From: Azospirillum isscasi
GTDB lineage: Bacteria; Pseudomonadota; Alphaproteobacteria; Azospirillales; Azospirillaceae
Direction of reading: 5' to 3'
Assembly: GCF_030849505.1 (NCBI RefSeq)
Contig: NZ_JAUJFI010000025.1
Span: forward strand, 1 to 45,110
Length of the DNA: 45,110 nt
Shown here: positions 27,098-34,798 of the stretch, one piece after another
Numbering within the stretch: the stretch's first letter is position 1
Layout of the letters: every line of letters starts with the position of its first letter
Program-made: the position numbers and the translations under genes
Notes under the pieces: generated by a model
Seen by the model: only the letters and a program-made list of their open reading frames with translations
The model's database searches: none
What the model was told of the DNA's origin: nothing

Positions 27098-27726
27098 ACG
27101 ATTTCCTGGGCGAGGACCAGACCGGCGTGCTCGTCGCGCGGGACCTGCTGACCCTTCTGCTGTGCGGTTTCGTGGCCTGCGCGGTCCTGGCGGTCCCCTT
27201 CATCAACGAGTCGAAGAAGGCCGAGGCCAATCAGCAGAACGAGTCCTCCTCCGCCGCGGCGGGAACGGAGCCGCCGGGAAACGTCATCATCGAGGCGCGC
27301 TGGGACGACAAGCTGCGCAGCGACGTCGATCTGTGGGTCCAGGCGCCGGGGGACGTGCCGGTCGGCTATTCGAACAAGTCGGGGCTGATCTTCAACCTGC
27401 TGCGCGACGATCTGGGCGCCTACGCCGACCCGACCGAGGTGAATTTCGAGACCTCCTATTCCCGCGGCATCCCGCCTGGGGAGTACACGGTCAACGTGCA
27501 TATGTTCCGCAACCTTGAGAATGTGTTCCCCATCTGGGTCAGGGTGGTCGCCCGCGTCAAGGCGGAGCATGAATCGGGAGCCGCCACCGTCGCCGCCACG
27601 CGCGTCCGGCTGGACCACGAAGGGCAGGAGATCACCGCCTTCCGCTTCACCCTGACGGAACGGGGCGAGCTGGTGCCGGGGTCCCTGAACGCCGTGTACA
27701 AGCCGCTGCGCTCCGCCAAGAACTGA
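27094..27726 (+). CDS. ExbD/MotB-like partner with unusual periplasmic domain
   Basis: A 210-residue protein with one membrane helix near residues 17-37. D17 sits at the start of that helix (RDLLTLLLCGF), the place of the proton-carrying aspartate in ExbD, TolR and MotB. Instead of the usual TolR/OmpA-type domain, the periplasmic part (about 60-205) looks beta-rich, with SDVDLWVQAPGD (76-87), SNKSGLIFNLLRDDLG and IPPGEYTVNVHMF, resembling YfaP/DUF2135- or PPC-like beta-sandwich modules. A Ser/Ala/Glu linker joins the two. Start overlaps the channel gene stop. Partner role is inferred from the aspartate, topology and coupling. Confidence 0.75.
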   Translation: MNDFLGEDQTGVLVARDLLTLLLCGFVACAVLAVPFINESKKAEANQQNESSSAAAGTEPPGNVIIEARWDDKLRSDVDLWVQAPGDVPVGYSNKSGLIFNLLRDDLGAYADPTEVNFETSYSRGIPPGEYTVNVHMFRNLENVFPIWVRVVARVKAEHESGAATVAATRVRLDHEGQEITAFRFTLTERGELVPGSLNAVYKPLRSAKN

Positions 27727-27748
27727 CCCGCCGGATCGAGAGTGCGCC

Positions 27749-28285
27749 ATGGAAAGCCTGACCGTCCTTTTCGGCTTCGTCGCAGTGGTCACCCTGCTGC
27801 TCGTCCTGTCGGCCCTGCGCTGGGCGCGCAACCGGATGGCTCGGGTGGTGATCCTGCTGCTGTTCGCGCTGATGCTGCCGGCGGCCTACGCCGCGCCGGC
27901 GGCGCTGCTGGGCCGGGCGAAGCCGGTCACGCTGGAATGGATGGGAGCCAACGTCCGCGAGGCGAAGGTGCTGAGCGCCACCCTGGTCGAGAACGAGGCG
28001 ATCTACCTGACCCTGCTGTGGGAACAGGCCCCGAACCTCTACCGCCTGCCCTGGGACCGCCGCATGGCGGAGCAGTTGCAGGAAGCCCAGCGGGAGGCGC
28101 AGCGCAACGGCACCAACCCGATGATGCGGCTTCCCTTCGAACGGTCCTGGGACGACCGGGAGCCGCGGTTCTACGCGCAGCCGCAGCCGAAGATGCCGGA
28201 CAAGCCCTATGAGAACGCGCCCGGCAACGGCGGGCCGGGCGGCAATCCGGGGATCGAGTTCCAGCACCCCGGACAACCGACCTGA
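27749..28285 (+). CDS. Unknown membrane protein, third gene of channel cluster
   Basis: A 178-residue protein with two hydrophobic segments (about 4-22 and 31-52), then a soluble part with an IYLTLLWEQAPNLYRLPW strand region, a helical Gln/Glu/Arg stretch (RRMAEQLQEAQREAQR), and a Pro/Gly/Asn-rich tail. I do not recognise a characterised family. It starts 22 bases after the ExbD-like gene, so it is probably the third member of the same operon; function unknown. Its stop codon lies inside a 15-bp tandem repeat. Confidence 0.75.
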   Translation: MESLTVLFGFVAVVTLLLVLSALRWARNRMARVVILLLFALMLPAAYAAPAALLGRAKPVTLEWMGANVREAKVLSATLVENEAIYLTLLWEQAPNLYRLPWDRRMAEQLQEAQREAQRNGTNPMMRLPFERSWDDREPRFYAQPQPKMPDKPYENAPGNGGPGGNPGIEFQHPGQPT

Positions 28286-28315
28286 ATTCTGCCGACCTGA
28301 ATTCTGCCGACCTGA
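28277..28315. repeat. 15-bp tandem repeat spanning a stop codon
   Basis: Units 28277-28291 and 28292-28306 (CCGACCTGAATTCTG) are identical and a third is partial (28307-28315). Each unit carries the TGA in the same frame, so the gene's stop is repeated three times. Confidence 0.9.
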
Positions 28316-28423
28316 GGCGAAAGCGCCGCTTGGGGAACGGATTCCGTCACCGCGCCCTTGAAGGCGGGGGGCGGCCTCGTCTACGGTTCCGGCACTTCCG
28401 TCCGCCTGAGCAAAGAGAGCGCC

Positions 28424-28912
28424 ATGCCGTCCTTCGACATTGTGTCCAAGACCGACATCCATGAAATCGACAACGCGCTGAACGGCATGCGCCGCGAGAT
28501 CGAGACCCGGTTCGACTTCAAGGGCTCGCGCTGCACCGTGGAGCGCACCGAGAACGACATCACGCTGCTGGCCGACGATGCCCCCAAGCTTGAGCAGATG
28601 CAGGAGCTTCTGAAGGTCTATGTGACGCGCCGGAAGCTCGACGCGGGGGCCCTGGACTATTCCAACAAGCCGGAGCGGGCGGCGGGCGACGCGCTGCGTC
28701 AGGTCGTCACCGTCAAGCAGGGCATCGCCCAGGATCTCGGCAAGTCCATCGTCAAGGCGATCAAGGACAGCAAGATGAAGGTCCAGGTCTCCATCCAGGG
28801 CGACGAACTGCGTGTCACCGGCAAGAAGCGCGACGATCTCCAGGACGCCATCGCCCTGGTGCGCGGGCTGAAGATCGAACAGCCCCTGCAGTATGTGAAC
28901 TTCCGGGATTAA
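28424..28912 (+). CDS. yajQ: YajQ-family nucleotide-binding protein
   Basis: A 162-residue protein of the UPF0234/YajQ family. The start MPSFDIVSK and the stretches EIETRFDFKG, DYSNKPERAAGDALRQ, VKQGIAQDLGKSIVK and ALVRGLKIEQPLQYVNFRD are diagnostic. YajQ has two RRM-like domains; some homologues bind cyclic di-GMP and work with a LysR regulator, others bind nucleic acid. No such partner is adjacent here. The start was fixed by the conserved MPSFD. Confidence 0.95.
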   Translation: MPSFDIVSKTDIHEIDNALNGMRREIETRFDFKGSRCTVERTENDITLLADDAPKLEQMQELLKVYVTRRKLDAGALDYSNKPERAAGDALRQVVTVKQGIAQDLGKSIVKAIKDSKMKVQVSIQGDELRVTGKKRDDLQDAIALVRGLKIEQPLQYVNFRD

Positions 28913-28953
28913 CTGTCCGGATTGCGATCCGCTTTGGACCGCGACGGCGGCCC

Positions 28954-29087
28954 CGGCCGCCCATGCGGCCGAAGCCCGCCTTTCGCGGGAACACAGTTCC
29001 CGCTGGCGGCAGGCGGATGCCATTGGCATCCGCTGAGAGCCGGCGAATGAGGCGATATGAGTCTAAAGCGAACGGACGTTCGCTTTA
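28954..29087. repeat. String of four near-perfect palindromes
   Basis: Four separate hairpins lie in a row: 28954-28971 (7-base arms, CGGCCGC), 28985-29003 (8-base arms, GCGGGAAC), 29013-29033 (10-base arms, GCGGATGCCA, one-base centre) and 29064-29087 (11-base arms, TAAAGCGAACG, two-base centre). They begin 41 bases after the yajQ stop. The region could be a transcription end, a structured RNA or a dispersed palindromic repeat; the last palindrome could also be an operator. Confidence 0.7.
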
Positions 29088-29232
29088 AGGACTGTGCTCA
29101 GCAGCAGCAGGGGCCTCGGCTGGTCAGTTCTTGCCGGACGATGGGTCATTCTTGCCGGGTGGGCCGGAAAATTTTGCCGGGTGGCCGGGGGCGGACATAC
29201 CCCGCCCCTCGCGTCTCCGGTCCTTCCGCCGA

Positions 29233-29249
29233 TGGCCCGGCCCTTGCTT
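29233..29249 (+). promoter_or_regulatory. Candidate sigma-54 promoter
   Basis: TGGCCCGGCCCTTGCTT matches the sigma-54 consensus TGGCACG-N4-TTGC at every fixed position except one (A to C), with the essential GG and GC exactly ten bases apart. It lies 40 bases upstream of the ATG at 29290, giving a transcription start near 29259. An enhancer-binding site was not identified. Confidence 0.65.
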
Positions 29250-29289
29250 GCCTTGATGCGGTAGCCGAACGCCGCAGGGTCCACGCGCC

Positions 29290-29754
29290 ATGTCGATACC
29301 GGCCAACGCCGATGCTTCCCAGTTGATGCGCATCCGGGCTGAAGAGCTTCTGGAGCGCAAAGGCACGGGTGCGTCCCGTCAGGCGGGGGAACTCGCCGGC
29401 CAGTTCGCCGCGATGCTGGAGCAGTTGAACGGCGTCGGCGCGGAGGACGGCGGCGCCGGTCTTGCCGGGATGATGGCCTCCTCCGCGGCGGGGCCGGTCA
29501 CGGGAAGCTCCGCCATCGCCCATCGGCTGGGCATCGGCGCCGTCAGCGTCTTCGCGCAGAGCGGGGCGGAGGATGCCTCGGGCGGCCAGACCGCCGACGG
29601 GCAGACCCCCGACATGCCGGCGCCGAACGCGCAAGAGGCCATGCAGGTGGTGCAGAGCGCCCTTCAGGCGGAAAGCGCGCCGAACTTCCGCTGGCTGACC
29701 ACGCTGCTGACCCAGGGTGTTCCGGACGGCATGAAGACGGGTTCGGCGCCGTAA
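29290..29754 (+). CDS. Hypothetical protein, 154 aa, possibly sigma-54 controlled
   Basis: A soluble, low-complexity protein with a helical N-terminal third (LMRIRAEELLERKGTG then QAGELAGQFAAMLEQL), a Gly/Ala/Ser-rich middle, and a helical end (NAQEAMQVVQSALQAES). No signal peptide, membrane helix or recognised domain. No strong ribosome-binding site precedes the ATG. The sigma-54-type promoter upstream hints at nitrogen, flagellar or similar control, which is inference. It converges with the M23 peptidase gene. Confidence 0.7.
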   Translation: MSIPANADASQLMRIRAEELLERKGTGASRQAGELAGQFAAMLEQLNGVGAEDGGAGLAGMMASSAAGPVTGSSAIAHRLGIGAVSVFAQSGAEDASGGQTADGQTPDMPAPNAQEAMQVVQSALQAESAPNFRWLTTLLTQGVPDGMKTGSAP

Positions 29755-29760
29755 AGAACG

Positions 29761-30768
29761 TCAGCGGACCTCCAGCCGGCGTTCCAGCGTGAGCACCGCC
29801 GTGCCGCCGCGGGTCAACGTCACGATGCCCCGGTAGGGACCCTTGGGCCATCCCGCCGCCGGACGTTTCAATCCCTGATAGGCGAACCAGACGGCCTTGT
29901 CCCCCGCGATGCCCTTGCTGTTGTCGAACAGGGTCCGGCCTTCGCCGTCCAGGATGCGGATTCGCTGGGTGTCCCCGTCGCGCACGCCCATGATGTCCGA
30001 CCACAGCACCAGCAGGGGCGAGTCCGGCGTCAGCGCCTCCCCGGCGAAGTCGCCCCGGCGGGCCGGTTCGGGTTCCGGAACGCGGGTGGCGAAGCCGGCG
30101 CTCAGCCCGGCGGTCGGGCGGTAGGCGAGCGCCTTGGCCGTTCCGGCGTTCCACAAGGGCGTCATGGGCTGGCCGCAGGCGGTGAAGGGCCGCTGGCCGA
30201 CGAAGGGGTCCACCACGGCGCCGTTGTGGCGGACGCCGAAATGCAGGTGGGGGAACTCGGTCAGTCCCGACAGGCCGACCTCGCCCAGCCGCTGCCCGGC
30301 CTCCACCCGCTGGCCGGGGGTGACCGCGACGCTGCCGCGCTTCATGTGCAGATAGGCCGTCTGCCAGCCGTCGCCATGGTCGATGACGACGGCGTTGCCG
30401 CCCCCGACCTTCATCACCGTGTCGCGCCCGACGACGTTGACGTTCACGTCCTCCATGCCGTCGCGCACCCGGAGGACGGTGCCGGCGGCGGCGGCCAGCA
30501 CGGCGACGCCCCGGTCCATGGCCGTGTAGTCGGGCAGGCGGATGTCCGTGCCGTCGTGGCCGTCGTAGCTCAGCCGCCCGCAGGCGTGGTCGCGCCAGCC
30601 GGGGCCGGGGTCCTCGTCCACGTAATTCTGCACGAAGCAGGTCTCCCCGACCCGGCAATCGACCGGCAGGCCGAAGGCCGGCGCCTCCGCCGCCGCGGAG
30701 CGGGAAACCGCCGGCAGGCCGGCGAGGACGCTTGCGGACAGAAGGGCGGCGAGCGTGGCGCGGATCAT
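29761..30768 (-). CDS. M23-family (LytM-type) metallopeptidase
   Basis: A 335-residue secreted protein with a signal peptide (MIRATLAALLSASVLAGLP...). The peptidase core runs about residues 60-205: Zn ligands in SYDGHDGTDIRLPDY (H-x3-D) and FPHLHFGV (H-x-H), with the intervening GNAVVIDHGDGWQTAYLHM strand pair. Such enzymes cut peptidoglycan cross-links or regulate amidases. The C-terminal 130 residues are an unassigned beta-rich region. The start at 30768 gives the signal peptide; an upstream in-frame ATG does not. Confidence 0.9.
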   Translation of the reverse strand: MIRATLAALLSASVLAGLPAVSRSAAAEAPAFGLPVDCRVGETCFVQNYVDEDPGPGWRDHACGRLSYDGHDGTDIRLPDYTAMDRGVAVLAAAAGTVLRVRDGMEDVNVNVVGRDTVMKVGGGNAVVIDHGDGWQTAYLHMKRGSVAVTPGQRVEAGQRLGEVGLSGLTEFPHLHFGVRHNGAVVDPFVGQRPFTACGQPMTPLWNAGTAKALAYRPTAGLSAGFATRVPEPEPARRGDFAGEALTPDSPLLVLWSDIMGVRDGDTQRIRILDGEGRTLFDNSKGIAGDKAVWFAYQGLKRPAAGWPKGPYRGIVTLTRGGTAVLTLERRLEVR

Positions 30769-30861
30769 GCGGGCTTCCGTCTGGCGTGGGGTCGGGGTCG
30801 CCAGGGCAGGGTGCGGCAAGCTCCGCCCCGATGCAACCGCGAGGAAGCCGTGGACGGCCGG

Positions 30862-31236
30862 TCAGCCGGCGACCAGCACCGCGAGCACTTCGGACGCCAG
30901 AACGGTCGGCTTGATCGGCTTGCGGATCATCCGGGCGACGCCCAGCTTGGTCAGGGCCTGCATGGTCAGTTCCGGCGGCACCCGCTCGTCGATGCCGGAC
31001 AGGACGATGATCCGCAGATCCGGGCGAAGGTTCCTGGCGGCCTGGATGACTTCGAACCCGTCATGCTGCGGCATGATGAGATCGGTCACCAGCAGGTCGA
31101 AGTCATGGAAGGTGAGGGATTCGATGGCCTGCCGCGCGTCGGTGCAGCCCGTCACGCGGTTTCCTTCCTTCTCCAGAATTTTGGTGACGATGCTGAGGGA
31201 TACCGGATCGTCATCGACGACAAGAATGTCGGCCAT
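30862..31236 (-). CDS. Single-domain response regulator
   Basis: A 124-residue CheY-like receiver with no output domain. Acidic pocket DDD near residues 8-10, phosphoacceptor D52 (LLVTDLIMP), the Ser/Thr of IIVLSGID and the lysine of RKPIKP are all present, so it should be phosphorylated and act through protein contacts. An in-frame ATG six codons upstream (31254) is an alternative start. No cognate kinase is adjacent; the hybrid kinase at 41.6 kb has its own receiver. Confidence 0.9.
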   Translation of the reverse strand: MADILVVDDDPVSLSIVTKILEKEGNRVTGCTDARQAIESLTFHDFDLLVTDLIMPQHDGFEVIQAARNLRPDLRIIVLSGIDERVPPELTMQALTKLGVARMIRKPIKPTVLASEVLAVLVAG

Positions 31237-31365
31237 CGGAGTCTGCCCGTCCATGGGTTGGCATTTTTCCGCCCTGAATAAGGCCCAGGTGGTTTACGCC
31301 CGGTTTATGAGCAGGGTCCGCCATGCGCCCAATTCAAGGCTGCCGACTCTCCTGGGCGCACAGCG

Positions 31366-31393
31366 TTGACTTGCGGCGCCGTCCGCGTAAACT
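31366..31393 (+). promoter_or_regulatory. Probable vegetative-type promoter of rpoH
   Basis: TTGACT (31366-31371), a 16-base spacer and TAAACT (31388-31393) form a good sigma-70-type promoter about 85 bases upstream of the rpoH start. Confidence 0.6.
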
Positions 31394-31476
31394 GTGGTCG
31401 CCTTCGCATCGAAGGTGCCGGCTGCCCAGGGCGGGGGCCGGTGGATAGGGTCATATCGCTTTCATGAGGATGTGAC

Positions 31477-32352
31477 ATGAGCACCGCACTTGCGCTGACC
31501 GCACCCTTTTCCGGCGAGTCGCTGTCCCGCTACGTCGAGCAAATTCACCGCTTCCCCGTTCTGGGTGCGGAGGAGGAGTATGTGCTGGCCACCGCGTGGC
31601 GCCAGCATGGCGACATGGACGCGGCCCGCAAGCTGGTGACCAGCCATCTGCGTCTGGTCGTCAAGATCGCCAGCGGATTCCGCGGCTATGGCCTGCCGAT
31701 GACCGATCTGGTCGGCGAGGGCAACATCGGCCTGATGACCGCCGTCCGCAAGTTCGAGCCGGACCGCGGCTTCCGCCTGTCCACCTACGCGATGTGGTGG
31801 ATCAAGGCGTCCATCCAGGAATACATCCTGCGCTCCTGGAGCCTCGTGAAGCTGGGCACCACCGGCGCGCAGAAGAAGCTGTTCTTCGGCCTGTCCCGCC
31901 TGAAGCGCAAGCTGGGCGAGTTCGGCAACGGCGACCTGAAGCCGGAAAGCGTCACCCGGATCGCCCAGGAACTGGACGTGCCGGAAAGCGACGTCGTGGC
32001 GGTCAACCGCCGCTTCGTCCAGCCGGTCGCCTCGCTGAACGCGCCGCTCTCCGCCGGGGAGGGGACCGCGGAGATGCAGGACTTCCTGCCCGACGAGCGC
32101 CCGAACGCCGAGGACGGCCTGCTGGAACGCGACGAGGCGGCGCACCGCAGCGCCATGCTGCGCGAGGCGATGGAGGTGCTGAAGGACCGCGAGCGCGACA
32201 TCCTGACCGCCCGCCGCCTGAGCCCGTCGCCCAGGACGCTGGAGGAACTGGCCGCCGTCCATGGCGTCAGCCGCGAACGCATCCGCCAGATCGAAGAGCG
32301 TGCCTTCCAGAAGCTGTCCCAGCGCGTGCGGGAATTGGCTGCGGCAGCCTGA
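31477..32352 (+). CDS. rpoH: RNA polymerase sigma-32 factor
   Basis: A 291-residue heat-shock sigma factor. The region 2 core includes LVVKIASGFRGYGLPMTDLV, EGNIGLMTAVRKFEP and FRLSTYAMWWIKASIQEYI; the RpoH box AQKKLFFGLSR (132-141) is diagnostic of sigma-32. Region 4 ends with GVSRERIRQIEERAFQKL, the -35-binding helix-turn-helix. Alphaproteobacteria often carry several rpoH copies with separate stress roles; which one this is cannot be told. A weak GC-rich hairpin follows at 32357-32375. Confidence 0.95.
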   Translation: MSTALALTAPFSGESLSRYVEQIHRFPVLGAEEEYVLATAWRQHGDMDAARKLVTSHLRLVVKIASGFRGYGLPMTDLVGEGNIGLMTAVRKFEPDRGFRLSTYAMWWIKASIQEYILRSWSLVKLGTTGAQKKLFFGLSRLKRKLGEFGNGDLKPESVTRIAQELDVPESDVVAVNRRFVQPVASLNAPLSAGEGTAEMQDFLPDERPNAEDGLLERDEAAHRSAMLREAMEVLKDRERDILTARRLSPSPRTLEELAAVHGVSRERIRQIEERAFQKLSQRVRELAAAA

Positions 32353-32684
32353 CCCAGGGGGCTTCGTTGCCCTCCGCTCCGGCGTGGTGTATATCGAAAG
32401 GTGTATCTCCCGTTCGGTGGTGCCGTTCGTCGGCGCCAGCCCGTCCGGGAGAGGCGAGGCGGTGTTTCCATGCCCTGGGTTGTGGTGTGGGGATGGTCGG
32501 TACGCGACAAATGTTGTGATTTCGCCGCAATTTGTTGGAAAACGGGCCGCATACCGTCATAATGACAACTCGATTTCGGTGCTCCCCGGAGCCGTGCTTC
32601 GGGGGGCCATGGTGGGCGGGTGCGGTTTTGTCCAACAAGTCTTCGGCAGAGCATCAGGGTTCCGGCAGCCTGTCCGCGCCGGCA

Positions 32685-34763
32685 ATGCCGCACACGCCGG
32701 CGTTCCTCGCGTCGCTCGCCGAAAGCGTCCTTAACCACGCCTCCTTCGCGCTGGTCTATGCCGACGCCGGGGGACGCTGCCTGTTCGCCAACCCCGCCTT
32801 CGCCGCGGCTCTGAAGTCGGCGCCCGAGTCCCTGGCGGGACGGGCGCTCGGCGATCTGGAGCATCCGCTGGCGCGCGCCGTGGCGCAGGCCCTGGACCGC
32901 GCCGCCCAGGCCGGCGAGGCCGCTCCCGTCGATTGCGAGGTGGAGCGGGCGGATGGCGGGCGCGGCGTGCTGACCGGCTGCGTCCTGCCCCACCGCACCG
33001 GCGATGGCGCCGAGGGCTTTTTCGGCCTGTTCCAAGACGTGACCGATCCGACCCGCGTCGCCGATTTCGTCCTGCGCCGCGACCCCTTCGTGACGACCCT
33101 GCTCGACGCGGCGGTGGACGGCGTGGTGGTGGCGGACCGCAACGGCATCATCCGCACGGTCAACCGCTCCTGCCGCGACCTGTTCGGCTATGACGAGGAG
33201 GAGTTGATCGGGCGGAACGTCTCGGTCTTGATGCCGCCTCCCTTCTCCCGCGACCACGACAAGTACATCAGCTCCTATCTGGAGACGGAACGCCCCAGGA
33301 TCATCGGCATCGGGCGCGACGCCCTGGGCCGGCGCAAGGACGGCACGGTGTTCCCGATCCATCTGAGCGTGGGCGAGGCCCGGCTGGCGCGCGAGATCGT
33401 CTTTGTCGGCATCATCCGCGACATCTCCGAACGCTTGGCGGCGGAGCAGCGGGCGACCTATCTTGCCCGGCACGATCCGCTGACCGGCGTGCTGACCCGC
33501 ACCGCCTTCCTGGAGGAATGCGAGGCCGTGCTCGCGGCACCCTTCCCCGGCCAGGAGGGGGGGCTGTTCGCGCTCTACGCGCTCGACGTGGACCAGTTCA
33601 GCGACATCAACGAGGCGTTCGGCTTCCATGTCGGCGACGCGGCGCTGAAGGCGATGGTCAGCCGGGTGACGGAGGTGCTTCCGCAGCAGACCTATGTCTG
33701 CCGCATCGCCGCCGACGAGTTCGCCGCCCTGTCCCGCGTGGAAAGCGCGGAGCAGGCGCAGACGCTGGCCGACCTTCTGCACGACCGGCTGACCGCCTCG
33801 ATCTACGCCGACCGCCATTGGGTACGGCTTCGGCTGTCCATCGGCGCCGCGGTGCAGGACACCGACATCCGCACGCTGGAGGAACTGAACGCCAAGGCGA
33901 AGCTGGCGCTTCAGGCCGCGCAGCACAACGGCGGCAACGCCGTCTGCCTCTACACCCCGGAAATGGCCGCGGCGGCGACCCGGCGCATGTTCCTGACCAT
34001 GCATCTCGCCCACGCCATCGAGCGGAACGAGCTGCACATGGCCTATCAGCCCATCGTCGAGGCCCGGTCCGGGCGGATCGTCGGGGCGGAGGCGCTGTTG
34101 CGCTGGACCCAGCACACGCTGGGGCCGGTCTCTCCCGGCGAGTTCATCCCGGTGGCCGAGGAAAGCGGCCTGATCGTTCCCATCACCGACTGGGTGCTGA
34201 GCGCCGTCGTGGAGCAGATGGCCGCGTGGGAGCCGGCGGGCACCCTGCCCGAACAGGTCTTCATCAACATTTCCGGCCCGCAGTTCCTGCGCGGCAACCT
34301 CAGCGCCCGTCTGGAGGAGCTTCTGGGCCGTCACCCGGCGCTGCGCGGGCGGCTGGGTCTGGAGATCACCGAACAGGCGGCGGTGCGCGACCTGACGACC
34401 GCCGTGCAGACCCTGACGGAGCTGGAAGCCATCAGCGTGCAGGTGGCCATCGACGATTTCGGGTCGGGCTATTCCTCGCTCAGCTACGTGCAGCAGCTTC
34501 CGGTGTCGAAACTGAAGATCGACCGCGCCTTCATGGCGGACATCCCGGACAACCTGAAGAACGGGGCGCTGGTCCGCGCCGCGGTCGGCATGGCGCACGG
34601 CCTCGGCCTCGTCACCGTGGCCGAAGGGGTGGAGACGGAGGAACAGCGGGACTTCCTGGTCTCCATCGGCTGCGATCTGCTTCAGGGCTACCTGTTCGGC
34701 CGGCCCTCCGCTCCCGATGTGTTCGCGGCGATGGTCCGCGCCCAGCAACCGGCGATGGCCTGA
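32685..34763 (+). CDS. PAS-GGDEF-EAL cyclic di-GMP signalling protein
   Basis: A soluble protein of about 692 residues. An N-terminal PAS-like region and a clear PAS domain (DGVVVADRNGIIRTVN, HLSVGEARLAREIVFVGIIRDI) precede a GGDEF domain whose active-site motif is AADEF (342-346) instead of GG(D/E)EF, so cyclase activity is doubtful. The EAL domain is intact by motif: VGAEALLRW (EAL at 469-471), LEITEQAAV, IDDFGSGYSSLSY, KLKIDRAFM and VAEGVET. It should hydrolyse c-di-GMP, with the GGDEF part perhaps sensing GTP. The start is uncertain: an ATG at 32562 and a TTG at 32532 are also in frame, but the upstream stretch has poorer codon use. Confidence 0.88.
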   Translation: MPHTPAFLASLAESVLNHASFALVYADAGGRCLFANPAFAAALKSAPESLAGRALGDLEHPLARAVAQALDRAAQAGEAAPVDCEVERADGGRGVLTGCVLPHRTGDGAEGFFGLFQDVTDPTRVADFVLRRDPFVTTLLDAAVDGVVVADRNGIIRTVNRSCRDLFGYDEEELIGRNVSVLMPPPFSRDHDKYISSYLETERPRIIGIGRDALGRRKDGTVFPIHLSVGEARLAREIVFVGIIRDISERLAAEQRATYLARHDPLTGVLTRTAFLEECEAVLAAPFPGQEGGLFALYALDVDQFSDINEAFGFHVGDAALKAMVSRVTEVLPQQTYVCRIAADEFAALSRVESAEQAQTLADLLHDRLTASIYADRHWVRLRLSIGAAVQDTDIRTLEELNAKAKLALQAAQHNGGNAVCLYTPEMAAAATRRMFLTMHLAHAIERNELHMAYQPIVEARSGRIVGAEALLRWTQHTLGPVSPGEFIPVAEESGLIVPITDWVLSAVVEQMAAWEPAGTLPEQVFINISGPQFLRGNLSARLEELLGRHPALRGRLGLEITEQAAVRDLTTAVQTLTELEAISVQVAIDDFGSGYSSLSYVQQLPVSKLKIDRAFMADIPDNLKNGALVRAAVGMAHGLGLVTVAEGVETEEQRDFLVSIGCDLLQGYLFGRPSAPDVFAAMVRAQQPAMA

Positions 34764-34769
34764 CGGGGA

Positions 34770-34798
34770 AACCCTCCTCCCGGGACGGGAGAGGGGTT
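34770..34798. terminator. Bidirectional terminator-like hairpin
   Basis: A 13-base stem with two mismatches (AACCCTCCTCCCG / CGGGAGAGGGGTT) and a GGA loop separates the convergent EAL and antiporter genes and overlaps the stop codon of the latter. It resembles the palindrome between hutI and hutU. Confidence 0.65.
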
